From: Methylomonas sp. AM2-LC
GTDB taxonomy: Bacteria > Pseudomonadota > Gammaproteobacteria > Methylococcales > Methylomonadaceae
Direction of reading: 5' to 3'
DNA: 64,000 nt
NCBI RefSeq assembly: GCF_039904985.1
Contig: NZ_CP157007.1
Location: 62,001-126,000 of the forward strand
The translations under genes and the position numbers were made by a program. Of this stretch, positions 8,413-16,370 are shown piece after piece (position 1 is the first letter of the stretch; every line of letters starts with the position of its first letter). The notes beneath the pieces were generated by a model. The model did not search any database. It saw nothing but the letters and a program-made list of their open reading frames with translations, and was not told the origin of the DNA.

Positions 8413-8940
8413 CTATGTATTTGCTTCCGCATCAACACTGGCTATATTAAAAACCATACTGTCCATCCCCATAAGGCGCTCTTGATGGCTGAATTGAAAT
8501 CCGGTTTTTTCCAAAACACGTATTGAAGCCAGATTTTTTGTATGCGTAAACGCCATTAAATATTTCAGCTCTAATATTTGAAAGTAATACCGAATCCAAG
8601 CGGATGTTACTTCTGTTGCTATACCTTGGTTCCAGAAGCTTGGCAACAATCTATAGCCTAACTCGAAACTATGACATTCAGGAAAATACATGGGGCCAGA
8701 GTCGCCAATCGGTTTCATGGTATTACGATCAAGAATTATCCATTTTGCATATCCATATTGATTTTGGTGCTCAATATAATGCGTTATCCTCAAAATGGTG
8801 GACTCCAGATTAATATCTGGGCCATGAGGCGTGAATTTCATGACCTCTGGATCACCAAACCAAGAAAATGACTGTATTGCATCATCCTCGGTAAATGGCC
8901 TGAGGATCGTTCGGGCTGTTTGCAATTCTGTTATTTGCAT
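8413..8940 (-). CDS. GNAT-family N-acetyltransferase (RimJ/RimL type)
   Basis: About 175-aa acetyltransferase of the RimJ/RimL-like GNAT group: TARTILRPFTEDDAIQ at the N-terminus, FELGYRLLPSFWNQGIATE as the acetyl-CoA binding segment and ASIRVLEKTGFQ near the end. I chose the ATG at 8940 (MQITELQTARTILRPF), where family similarity begins; a TTG 36 bp upstream would add 12 residues. Substrate is unknown: ribosomal protein N-termini, amino acids and small toxic molecules are all known for this group. Pairing with a LysE-type exporter hints at a shared detoxification role, an inference only. Confidence 0.87.
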   Translation of the reverse strand: MQITELQTARTILRPFTEDDAIQSFSWFGDPEVMKFTPHGPDINLESTILRITHYIEHQNQYGYAKWIILDRNTMKPIGDSGPMYFPECHSFELGYRLLPSFWNQGIATEVTSAWIRYYFQILELKYLMAFTHTKNLASIRVLEKTGFQFSHQERLMGMDSMVFNIASVDAEANT

Positions 8941-9020
8941 TGAATACACTTCGAATAAGGTTAGATTATATTCCAAGTCTGTTTTGGAACAGTGAACAAA
9001 AAGTCACACAGCGAGGAATG

Positions 9021-9599
9021 TTATGTTTTTCCCGATTCATTTCGTTTTTCTGCAATATGGGAGAAGAATTTCCGCCTCCCCACGCCAGCAATTTCACATA
9101 CCTCAGCAGCGGTTTTGCCTGAATTTTCATATAAGATTCTGGCATTTTCCAATTTTTCAGGATCAGTCTTAGGTCGCCCCCCGGTTTTACCACGCGCTTT
9201 AGCAGATGAACGGCCTGCCGCCGCCCGTTCTGCGCGTAGCTCCCGCTCCATTTGGTGAATGGCACCCATCATCGACAAGAAACAACGACCAGTAGCTGTT
9301 GTTGTGTCGATATTTTCTCGCAATGACACCAAGTTAATCTGTCGTTGTTCCAAAACTTTGGCCGTTGTCAGTAAATCCATCAAAGAGCGCGTCATGCGGC
9401 TTAATTCACTCACGACCAAAGTATCACCTGGGCGAGCATATTCCAAAAACTGATCCCAGCCAGGTCGATCCATGTGTGAACCGGTCATTTTGTCGGAAAA
9501 GATTTTCCCGCAACCGGCTTTCTGTAAAGCATCGATTTGAGAATCCAGATTTTGGCCGATACTGCTGACCCGTGCATAGCCGATTCGATGGAGAGACAT
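9021..9599 (-). CDS. tnpR: TnpR serine resolvase of inner transposon
   Basis: Serine resolvase/invertase of about 192 aa. The catalytic Ser is in RIGYARVSS; GDTLVVSELSRMTRSLMDL and SLRENIDTTTATGR are typical of the fold, and a C-terminal helix-turn-helix follows (KTAAEVCEIAGVGRRKFF). It resolves cointegrates at res and normally represses its own and tnpA transcription. The ATG at 9599 is preferred: the longer frame to 9644 would run into the first res half-site at 9627-9638. It diverges from tnpA. Confidence 0.93.
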   Translation of the reverse strand: MSLHRIGYARVSSIGQNLDSQIDALQKAGCGKIFSDKMTGSHMDRPGWDQFLEYARPGDTLVVSELSRMTRSLMDLLTTAKVLEQRQINLVSLRENIDTTTATGRCFLSMMGAIHQMERELRAERAAAGRSSAKARGKTGGRPKTDPEKLENARILYENSGKTAAEVCEIAGVGRRKFFSHIAEKRNESGKT

Positions 9600-9626
9600 A
9601 TCTGTAGAAGTAGAATGGGTGTACAT

Positions 9627-9759
9627 AGTGCAAAAAGTTAACACATAGTACAGGTAAATGCATTATGATTTTAGCAAAGGTTTTTGCACTAAAAATGAAA
9701 GGAATTGCAATCCGAAAGAACCGGTCAACTTAGAGTGCAGAAAGTACACTTTTTGCACT
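9627..9759. promoter_or_regulatory. res site of inner transposon
   Basis: Four 12-bp half-sites of the type AGTGCAAAAAGT lie between tnpR and tnpA: 9627-9638 (forward), about 9679-9690 (inverted), and a 26-bp pair at 9734-9759 made of AGTGCAGAAAGT, a 2-bp AC centre and ACTTTTTGCACT. The last, 12+2+12 with one mismatch, has the geometry of a serine-resolvase crossover site I; the others resemble accessory sites. The site should also hold the divergent tnpR and tnpA promoters. Confidence 0.8.
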
Positions 9760-9870
9760 GACTAAAAAGCAGCCCCCATCCATCAGAATTCGAATATCAA
9801 GCGACCGAGAAAAACAGTGGTGTGGAAATAACCGTGCCATAACCATCATCCTCATCAAATAGAAACCAGC

Positions 9871-12800
9871 ATGGCTCGACTGACGATTTTAACCCAGGAC
9901 GAAATCAATGATCTTTACGAAATACCCACGCTGGATGACGACGATCGATCATTTTTATTTGCCCTCGATACCGACGACATAGCCGTGCTCGATAGCTTTG
10001 AAAACAACACTACCTGTAAAGTGGATTACATCCTACAGCTTGGTTATTACCGGGCTGTCAATTACTTCTTCCTATTCAGCTTCCAAAAAGTTAAAGCGGA
10101 TGCGGCGTTCATCATGCGGCTTTATTTTCCAGATGAGCCATTTCCCAAAAAGCAGGTGTCTAAAAATCATCACTACCGGAACCGCTACGAGGTGATGAAT
10201 AAATTCGGCCTGAAAGATGTCGATACAGATTTTCAAAGCCAATTACTCAAAGAAGCAAAAGCGCTTGTCAAACGACACGCACTATCGCGGTTCGTGTTGG
10301 AAGGCTTGTTGAGCTATTGCCAACAACAAAATGTCATCCGGCCAGCTTATTCAAGTTTACAGGATATTGTGACTACCGCGCTTCAAGAGGAAAGAAACTG
10401 GCTGGTCAATAAACTTTACACCGATGCCGATAAAGAACTGCGTGCGGAATTGGATAAGCTGTTAACGAACGACGAACTGTTTTATAACCTCACCTTGCTA
10501 AAAAAGGATCAGAAGAATTTCAGCACCACTGAAATTAAAAATAGCGTCGCCAAACAACAGCTTGTCATCGGCATTTACCAAAAATCTCAGACCCTGATGC
10601 CTAAGCTGGGACTCTCAGAACAGAATATTATCTACTATGCAAATCTGGCGGAATTTTACACCATCCAGAAACTCAAGCGGTTAACCGATAAAAATCTGGT
10701 ACGGCTGTACCTGCTTTGTTACGCTCATCGCCGGTTTCTTAAAATCAATGACCATCTGGTATCCAGCTTGATACAGAAGATGACAAAATATACCGATGAC
10801 GCCAACGACTATCAACGTTCAGAAATAGAGTTGATTGAAAACGTCGATTCCAAGCTTAGGCAGCAGGCATGTAAGGTGCTGGCCATCAATATCGATAGCG
10901 GTATTCCCGATGAACAAGTCAGGGCCAAAGCCTTTGAAGTGGTTCCAGAAGCCGATTATAAACAATTTCTAGATGAATTTAAAAAGCCCAATCTAGACAG
11001 GGACTTCTATCGTTGGCAATACTATGGGCAACAGGCATTAACCATAAAAAGGAACCTGCGGCCAATTTTCAAAGTCCTGGACTTTTCTTGCACGAACGCT
11101 GGGCTAACAGAAGCCATTGTGTTTTTAAGGCGGCACCTGAGCAGCGGACTATCATTTCGGGATTATGCCTATGAAGACATCCCCATGAACTTTTTTCCTC
11201 AATCGCTGAAAAAATACCTCACCTATAAAGTGCTGGTCGATGATAAGAAGGTCAAAAAAGTGGATGGCGACCGCTATGAATGCATGGTTTATAGCCAGCT
11301 AAAACAGGGCATTGCCAATACCAGCGTGTTTATTAAAGACAGTAATTGCTATCGTACCCTGGACGATGAACTGATCGACATTGAATATTGGGCGCAACAT
11401 AAAGATGAAATATTAAAGCAGCTCAACATGCCTTTATTGTCAATGAACATCGAAGACTTATTAAGTAAACTCGAAGCCAGCCTGAAAGAGAAATATGCGC
11501 GAGTGAACCAAAACATTAAAAACGGTGAAAACTCTAGCCTAAAAATTCATCGCAATAAGCAAGGCGAGCTGGTTAACTGGACTTTGCCTTATACCCGTCT
11601 TGATGACGGGATTAACAATCCATTCTATGAAAAGCTCTTGGTCTCAAGCATCGGCGATATTCTTAAGTTTTCGGCAGAGGCTACCGGTTTTCTAAAGTCT
11701 TTTTCACATCTTCAGCCAAAATACGCGAAGTCACACCCCGACCCTGAAGTTATTCATGCCTGTGTTATCGCCAATGCAACGGGGGTTGAAGCGAAGAAAA
11801 TGAAGGCGATCAGCGATGTAAAAGAGCAAGATCTGGATCGGGTTAGTAAAAGCTATATTCGCTTTCAAACCCTATGCGCCGCCAATGATGTGATTATGAA
11901 CCATACCGCCAAGCTGCCCATTTTTGGCGAGTATAATTTAGCTGACTACGGTGTTCACGCCAGTGTTGACGGTCAAAAATTGGCAACGAAATACCATACG
12001 ATCAAATCCAGGTACGGAAAAAAATATTTTGGCCTTCTGAAAGGCGTGGTCTTATTGGGACTCATCGGCAATCATCTCCCCTTGCGTCTGAAAGTCATCG
12101 GTGCAAACCAGCACGAAAGTCACTTCTTACTGGATATTGTCGAAAGTAATACATCAGATGTTGAAATTACGGCGGTATCCGGCGATATGCACAGTATCAA
12201 TCGCGTTAACTTTGCCTTAATGTATATGTTTGGCTATCGATTTATGCCTCGCTTTACTCAGCTATCTGATAAATCAGATCAAAAATTGGTGAGTTTCGAT
12301 GAGATCGACAAGTACGCAAAACACCTTATTAAGCCCAGCAAAAAGGTCAATAAATCGCTCATTATTAAGGAATGGGATAAAATTTTGAGAATTCTAGCCT
12401 CTCTGGCAATCAAAAAGACCACGCAAAGCCATATTGTGAGTAAATTATCGTCTTGTAAAAAGATCGATTCGACCTTAAAAGCCTTGATTGCCTTTGATGA
12501 AATCATTATGACCGATTATTTGCTGGATTATATCGATAGCAAGGAAATCCGCGAAGTGGTGCAAGGCTCATTGAACCGTGGCGAATCCTACCACCAGTTA
12601 AGCTCCACTATTTCCAAAGTCAGCGGCGGCAGGATGCTTAATGGAAAAACTGAAATTGAACTCGACATTAATGCCGAATCCATCAGGCTCATTGCCAACG
12701 CGGTGATTTTTTATAATGCGACCATTCTATCGGCGCTTTATCAGCACTATCTAACGATTGATCCGGAAAAGGCGAAAGAAATAGTAAGATTTTCACCTGT

Positions 12801-12930
12801 TGCCTGGCAGCATATCAACTTCATTGGCAAGTATGAATTTTACAATCGAGAACATATTGTTAATATTCAAGAGGTTATCAAGAAACTTATTGGCGAATTT
12901 GAAATCGATATTTCGGCTGCAAGCCGCTAA
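9871..12930 (+). CDS. tnpA: Tn3-family transposase TnpA (full length)
   Basis: 1,019-aa DDE transposase, the normal size for the Tn3 family. The N-terminal half carries the DUF4158-like DNA-binding region (ILQLGYYRAVNYFF, LGLSEQNIIYYANLAEFY). The C-terminal catalytic domain shows the triad: Asp700 in ASVDGQK, Asp772 in VSGDMHS and Glu905 in NRGESYHQL. It acts on the 38-bp-class inverted repeats at 7420 and 12986 and copies the element by replicative transposition through a cointegrate. The stop codon lies at the inner edge of the right repeat, as is usual. Confidence 0.96.
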   Translation: MARLTILTQDEINDLYEIPTLDDDDRSFLFALDTDDIAVLDSFENNTTCKVDYILQLGYYRAVNYFFLFSFQKVKADAAFIMRLYFPDEPFPKKQVSKNHHYRNRYEVMNKFGLKDVDTDFQSQLLKEAKALVKRHALSRFVLEGLLSYCQQQNVIRPAYSSLQDIVTTALQEERNWLVNKLYTDADKELRAELDKLLTNDELFYNLTLLKKDQKNFSTTEIKNSVAKQQLVIGIYQKSQTLMPKLGLSEQNIIYYANLAEFYTIQKLKRLTDKNLVRLYLLCYAHRRFLKINDHLVSSLIQKMTKYTDDANDYQRSEIELIENVDSKLRQQACKVLAINIDSGIPDEQVRAKAFEVVPEADYKQFLDEFKKPNLDRDFYRWQYYGQQALTIKRNLRPIFKVLDFSCTNAGLTEAIVFLRRHLSSGLSFRDYAYEDIPMNFFPQSLKKYLTYKVLVDDKKVKKVDGDRYECMVYSQLKQGIANTSVFIKDSNCYRTLDDELIDIEYWAQHKDEILKQLNMPLLSMNIEDLLSKLEASLKEKYARVNQNIKNGENSSLKIHRNKQGELVNWTLPYTRLDDGINNPFYEKLLVSSIGDILKFSAEATGFLKSFSHLQPKYAKSHPDPEVIHACVIANATGVEAKKMKAISDVKEQDLDRVSKSYIRFQTLCAANDVIMNHTAKLPIFGEYNLADYGVHASVDGQKLATKYHTIKSRYGKKYFGLLKGVVLLGLIGNHLPLRLKVIGANQHESHFLLDIVESNTSDVEITAVSGDMHSINRVNFALMYMFGYRFMPRFTQLSDKSDQKLVSFDEIDKYAKHLIKPSKKVNKSLIIKEWDKILRILASLAIKKTTQSHIVSKLSSCKKIDSTLKALIAFDEIIMTDYLLDYIDSKEIREVVQGSLNRGESYHQLSSTISKVSGGRMLNGKTEIELDINAESIRLIANAVIFYNATILSALYQHYLTIDPEKAKEIVRFSPVAWQHINFIGKYEFYNREHIVNIQEVIKKLIGEFEIDISAASR

Positions 12931-13026
12931 TACCGAGGGCTCCAGGGGTATCGCGGGACAAACCGTTCTTTTGGTTAAATAACCCCATTAACCGGATTAT
13001 TCAAACAATAAGCATAAAAGTTAGAA

Positions 13027-13371
13027 CTACACACAATCTAATGACCGCCAAAAGCTTAAAATAGAATCAAAAGTAATGACTAATGTCACTCCTAAAACAA
13101 TGAGCATTTTAAACGAAAAAGATGTATTTGATTTCAATAAACTATATTTTTGCATTATATTAATGGCAAATAAAATAACCATTGAAACTATCCATGATAT
13201 AAAAAAATATTTTAGAGATAATAGTCCAATCGCCGCACCACCCCCAGCGGCAGTTTGACCACTTTTACTTTTACACAGTAATTCATCAACCTCAAGAAAC
13301 ATTATTGCATACAAAATACCGAATAATGAACTGATAATCAAATAACGAATAAAGGAAATTAAATACTTCAT
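13027..13371 (-). CDS. Candidate immunity protein for the Rhs tip toxin
   Basis: 114-aa membrane protein with about three hydrophobic segments (residues ~6-26, ~50-70, ~85-105). It begins inside the end of the rhs tip gene (4-bp ATGA-type overlap), the position of immunity genes in rhs/polymorphic toxin loci. No family was recognised. Role is inferred from position only. An integral membrane immunity protein would fit a toxin that acts at, or enters through, the membrane. Confidence 0.55.
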   Translation of the reverse strand: MKYLISFIRYLIISSLFGILYAIMFLEVDELLCKSKSGQTAAGGGAAIGLLSLKYFFISWIVSMVILFAINIMQKYSLLKSNTSFSFKMLIVLGVTLVITFDSILSFWRSLDCV

Positions 13372-14243
13372 TTTGAATAAACAGATCTTATTTGATTTGT
13401 ATTTGATTTATTTGGATAAATAACAAAACCTCCATCAGCCGCCGCACTATCTTCTTCATCAGATAGGGATAAACTACCTGATGATTGTGTGGGTAAAGGC
13501 AATGTAAGAGAATATCCGTAGTTTATGGCTTCTTGATCTCTAGGATCATCAAAAGTGTCATTTGACTTCAAAGCATATGCCTGAGCGCCAATTATTGCTG
13601 TTGTTTGTGATAAACCTAAAGAATTAACACCTGCTGCCCAAATTACATTACCAACATAGTCATTTAATTCGGCTTGGTCATTTAAAAAATAAACTGCATT
13701 ATTAGGCAAGTATTGTTTTGTATCCCATGGGCCACCAGTTACAGACTGTTGTGCAATTTCGTCAAAACTAGCATCGCCAGTCGCACCATTTAGCCTATTA
13801 TTTAGAATATAATTAACGCCACCGTTTATGTATGAATTAGTTTGGTTAACATTGAAAACAGTATTAAAACTATTACCTTGCTGAACTACCATATTATAAA
13901 CACCAACTCCCATTGAGGCAGTATTACCATTTGAATCAGATACCTGATAATTAACTCCTGCTAATGGCGAGTTCGTAATTGTAGGATTGTTTGAACCTGC
14001 CGTGTAAGTAACATCAACAAAACCAGTTGGATCATTCCCATTAACCGGATTATTATTGGCATAGGTATAAAAATTAACCCCTGCTCCAAACCCCTTACGG
14101 TCTTCACTAATAAACCGCCCAGTGATAGGATCATAATACCTGTCTCGATAATAATAAAACCCCGTTTCTGTATCCTGCTCACGTCCAGTATATTTCAACA
14201 GGTTGTTACTACTACCGGAGGCGTTGGATATGGTTCCAAAAGA
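13368..14243 (-). pseudogene. Orphan Rhs C-terminal tip with polymorphic toxin type-44-like domain
   Basis: The first ~75 codons are the end of an Rhs/YD-repeat core: YTGREQDTETGFYYYRDRYY, DPITGRFISEDRKGFG, NFYTYANNNPVNGNDPTG. A variable domain of ~215 residues follows. Its GPWDTKQ, YVGNVIWAAG and DDPRDQEAINYGY segments resemble the polymorphic toxin type 44 family. The open frame continues upstream of the first ATG (14198) to 14243, where a MITE-like repeat cuts it, so the long core and any secretion signal are missing. A bare tip with its immunity gene is common at rhs loci as a silent recombination reservoir. The type-44 match is from memory of the motif pattern. Confidence 0.65.
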
Positions 14244-14705
14244 GGGTGTTAATAAACAAAAGGCTCTAAAGTTTCATAGGCTTTATAAGTAATCGCAAAT
14301 GTGGGGCACATGGACAAACTAATGAGACCACATTGGCCTATATACTGGGTTTGCGTTGCTCTATGGGCTTCTACGTTGGTCTATATTTAACATAAATCCT
14401 TTATTCTTGGAACGAAAAAGTCTAATTGTTTATACCGCCTAAAAATTTCATGGACAGAACGGCCTAATTTTGAGAAGTCGAAAACTTGCTGAAAGCCTTG
14501 CTGGATAAGGCATTTAGAAAATTTGTATGGAACTTTAGAGCCTTTTGTTTATTAGCACCCAAATATAGACCAACGTAGAAGCCCATAGAGCAACGCAAAC
14601 CCAGTATATAGGCCAATGTGGTCTCATTAGTTTGTCCATGTGCCCCACATTTGCGATTACTTATAAAGCCTATGAAACTTTAGAGCCTTTTGTTTATTAA
14701 CACCC
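14244..14705. repeat. MITE-like element with 145-bp perfect inverted arms
   Basis: Two 145-bp arms, 14244-14388 and 14561-14705, are inverted copies separated by 172 bp. The arm ends begin GGGTGTTAATAAACAAAAGG. A third copy of that end, with 3 changes in 36, ends at 14560. So 14244-14560 alone has transposon-like terminal repeats, and the right arm looks like a later inverted duplication. No transposase is encoded. Left of it is the truncated rhs frame; right of it the outer transposase C-terminus. Transcripts through it would form a very long hairpin. Confidence 0.75.
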
Positions 14706-15165
14706 ATTATGTACCTACACGCAATCAAACCCAACCCGTAGCGCGGTCTTCGAGTTCGATAAGCTAATCCGCAGCATTTACACATTGCGATATTTGCGCG
14801 ACCCACAAATCGAGCGCAACTCGCATCGTTCGCAAAACCGGATCGAATCTTATCACCAACTGCGAGCAGCAATCGCGCAGGTTGGCGGCAAGAAGGAACT
14901 CACTGGCAGGACGGATCTGGATATTGAGGTCAGTAACGAATGTGGGCGGCTAATCGCAAATGCGATCATTTATTATAATTCCGCTATCCTGTCACGGATA
15001 CTCGACAAATATGAAGCATCCCCCAAACTGAAGATTTTGGCACTCATCAAGAAAGTCTCGCCTGCGGCCTGGCGGAATATTCATTTTAATGGCCATTATG
15101 CCTTCAGAGATAGCGGGCAGAACATAGACCTTGATGCGATTGTGGCTAAATTGGAGCTGGAATAA
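14706..15165 (+). pseudogene. Outer Tn3-family transposase, C-terminal fragment
   Basis: Open frame without its own start (first ATG-like start at 14785) encoding the end of a Tn3-family TnpA. QNRIESYHQL carries the catalytic Glu, followed by LIANAIIYYNSAIL and SPAAWRNIHFNGHYAF, matching the end of the intact inner TnpA (LIANAVIFYNATIL, SPVAWQHINFIGKYEF). It is the other end of the gene starting at 6503. The intervening 7.3 kb is the inner transposon, rhs tip and MITE. Confidence 0.85.
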
Positions 15166-15187
15166 TGGGGCTGTAACAGCTGAAAAC

Positions 15188-15225
15188 GATTCGTCGGAAT
15201 TTTCGGCGGTTTGGGCTTACACCCC
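15188..15225. repeat. Right terminal inverted repeat of outer Tn3-family transposon
   Basis: Read inwards on the minus strand it begins GGGGTGTAAGCC and contains GAAAATT; the left end at 24844-24881 begins GGGGTGTAAGCCGG and also contains GAAAATT at the same spacing. It lies 22 bp after the transposase stop. There are five C residues on the + strand here, so the exact last base is uncertain by one. The flank does not match the left flank, so no target duplication is seen. Confidence 0.7.
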
Positions 15226-15306
15226 CAAAGTCGGCCATTTTCGTGAGCTTTACAAATAAAGGTCATTTGTCACGAGGCTTAAGCGATAAAAATAAGAAAT
15301 AATAAG

Positions 15307-15372
15307 TTAGTTTGTTTATTACTTTGTTTGTTAATAAATTAGTTTGTTTATTATTTTATTATGTGCTATACT
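15307..15372 (+). promoter_or_regulatory. kfrA promoter with direct-repeat operators
   Basis: A 15-bp repeat TTAGTTTGTTTATTA occurs at 15307-15321 and 15339-15353, with a related ACTTTGTTTGTTAAT copy between them. A promoter overlaps the last repeat: -35 TTGTTT (15344-15349), 17-bp spacer, -10 TATACT (15367-15372). KfrA proteins bind repeated operators in their own promoters, so autorepression is likely. A good ribosome site (AAAGGAG) precedes the ATG at 15402. Confidence 0.65.
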
Positions 15373-15401
15373 GAACCCATCAACTTAAAGGAGAAATCCT
15401 C

Positions 15402-16370
15402 ATGCAAGCCACCACGATACAAACTGGCCGCCCTGCCGAATTTGCGCCGGAAGCCATCATCCAAGCCGGTCAAGAGCTGCGAGACGCTGGCCGCAATATC
15501 ACGGGTTTTGCTTTACGCCAGAAAGTGGGTGGTGGTAATCCCGGTCGTCTTAAGCAGGTTTGGGATGAGCATCTGGCCAGCCAGTCTGTCACCAGAGCGG
15601 AACCGGTGGCTGAATTGCCTATTGAGGTGGCCGAGGAAGTGGCTATGGTCACTAAAACACTCACAGAACGCCTTTCCATGCTGGCTGTTGAATTGAACGA
15701 CAAGGCGGTCAAAGCAGCAGAGCGCCGGGTAGGAGAAGTAGTCAGAGCCGCTGGCGATCAACGCGAACAGGCCGAACGTGAATTAGCGGATGCATCCAGC
15801 ACGGTCGATGATTTGGAAACCAAACTGAATGAAGTCAGAGCGGAATCCGAAGTCTTTGAAAAACACTTGGCCGATGCTCAGGCAACTAGTCAGGCCCAAG
15901 CTGTAGAACTGGCGCAATTGCGCGAGCGTCTGGCGTTAACCGAACAAACCGCCAAGAGCGCCGGCGAACAACATGCTATCGAACTAGAAAGAATCCGGAC
16001 GGAACTGGCCGAGCAGAAAAAAGCCGTTCAATCCTTAGCCGCTGAGCGAGACCAGGAACGCGCAGAACTGGCGACCGTAAAAGCCCAAGCCGCTGCCGCA
16101 GAAGAAACGCACCAAGAACAACGCAAGCGCACTGCTGAAGAAACTCATCGTGTTGCCGAGAAATTAACGAAGATTGAGGCGGATAGAGACAACGCACACA
16201 AACAAGCGGTCACAGCCCGCGAGGAAGCGGCTCAATTACGCGGACAACTTGAGGCCACGAAAGCCCAAGCCGCAGAACTCCTACAGGCGCTTAGCAGCCA
16301 TCAGCCGGCGAAAACCACTGGAGCAAAGAAAACAACGGTGAGTTCAACTGGTCATTGCAACACTATCTGA
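15402..16370 (+). CDS. kfrA: KfrA-like plasmid DNA-binding coiled-coil protein, tail altered by IS
   Basis: 322-aa protein. The N-terminal ~85 residues (FAPEAIIQAGQELRDAGRN, TGFALRQKVGGGNPGRLKQV) are a KfrA-type DNA-binding domain. Residues ~85-300 are a long coiled coil rich in Ala, Glu, Gln and Arg. KfrA proteins are autorepressing nucleoid-like proteins that aid plasmid stability. The last ten residues (VSSTGHCNTI) are encoded by the left end of the IS30-family element. Removing the IS and one copy of its 2-bp duplication restores an ending KKTTPN-stop, so the IS changed only the extreme tail. Confidence 0.88.
   Translation: MQATTIQTGRPAEFAPEAIIQAGQELRDAGRNITGFALRQKVGGGNPGRLKQVWDEHLASQSVTRAEPVAELPIEVAEEVAMVTKTLTERLSMLAVELNDKAVKAAERRVGEVVRAAGDQREQAERELADASSTVDDLETKLNEVRAESEVFEKHLADAQATSQAQAVELAQLRERLALTEQTAKSAGEQHAIELERIRTELAEQKKAVQSLAAERDQERAELATVKAQAAAAEETHQEQRKRTAEETHRVAEKLTKIEADRDNAHKQAVTAREEAAQLRGQLEATKAQAAELLQALSSHQPAKTTGAKKTTVSSTGHCNTI

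Larger units (their letters stand above)
7420..12986. mobile_element. Inner Tn3-family transposon, copy 1 (intact)
   Basis: 5,567-bp element. Left end 7420-7475 and right end 12931-12986 are inverted repeats beginning GGGGTTA, followed by a shared TTAACCAAAAGAACGG; 3 mismatches in 56 positions. Between them lie a LysE-type exporter and a GNAT acetyltransferase (cargo), resolvase, res and a full-length transposase, all the parts of a replicative Tn3-type unit. Five-base flanks differ (CACAT left, ATTAA right), so no target duplication survives. The right flank is rhs-derived DNA, not the rest of the outer transposase. Confidence 0.9.
5233..15225. mobile_element. Outer Tn3-family transposon, left-truncated copy
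   Basis: Same element as the complete copy at 24844-35383, but its left terminal repeat and the C-terminal half of its resolvase gene are missing, replaced at 5233 by trbE. The remaining content is the res-like region, phd/vapC, the split transposase gene, the inner transposon, the rhs tip and the MITE. The right terminal repeat is at about 15188-15225. Confidence 0.75.

Noticed and set aside
7735..8940. Exporter and acetyltransferase as antibiotic-resistance genes
   Set aside because: Neither sequence resembles a known resistance determinant closely enough; only the broad families can be supported.
12987..12991. ATTAA as a target-site duplication of the inner transposon
   Set aside because: The left flank is CACAT, so the two sides do not match; kept only as an observation on the right junctions.
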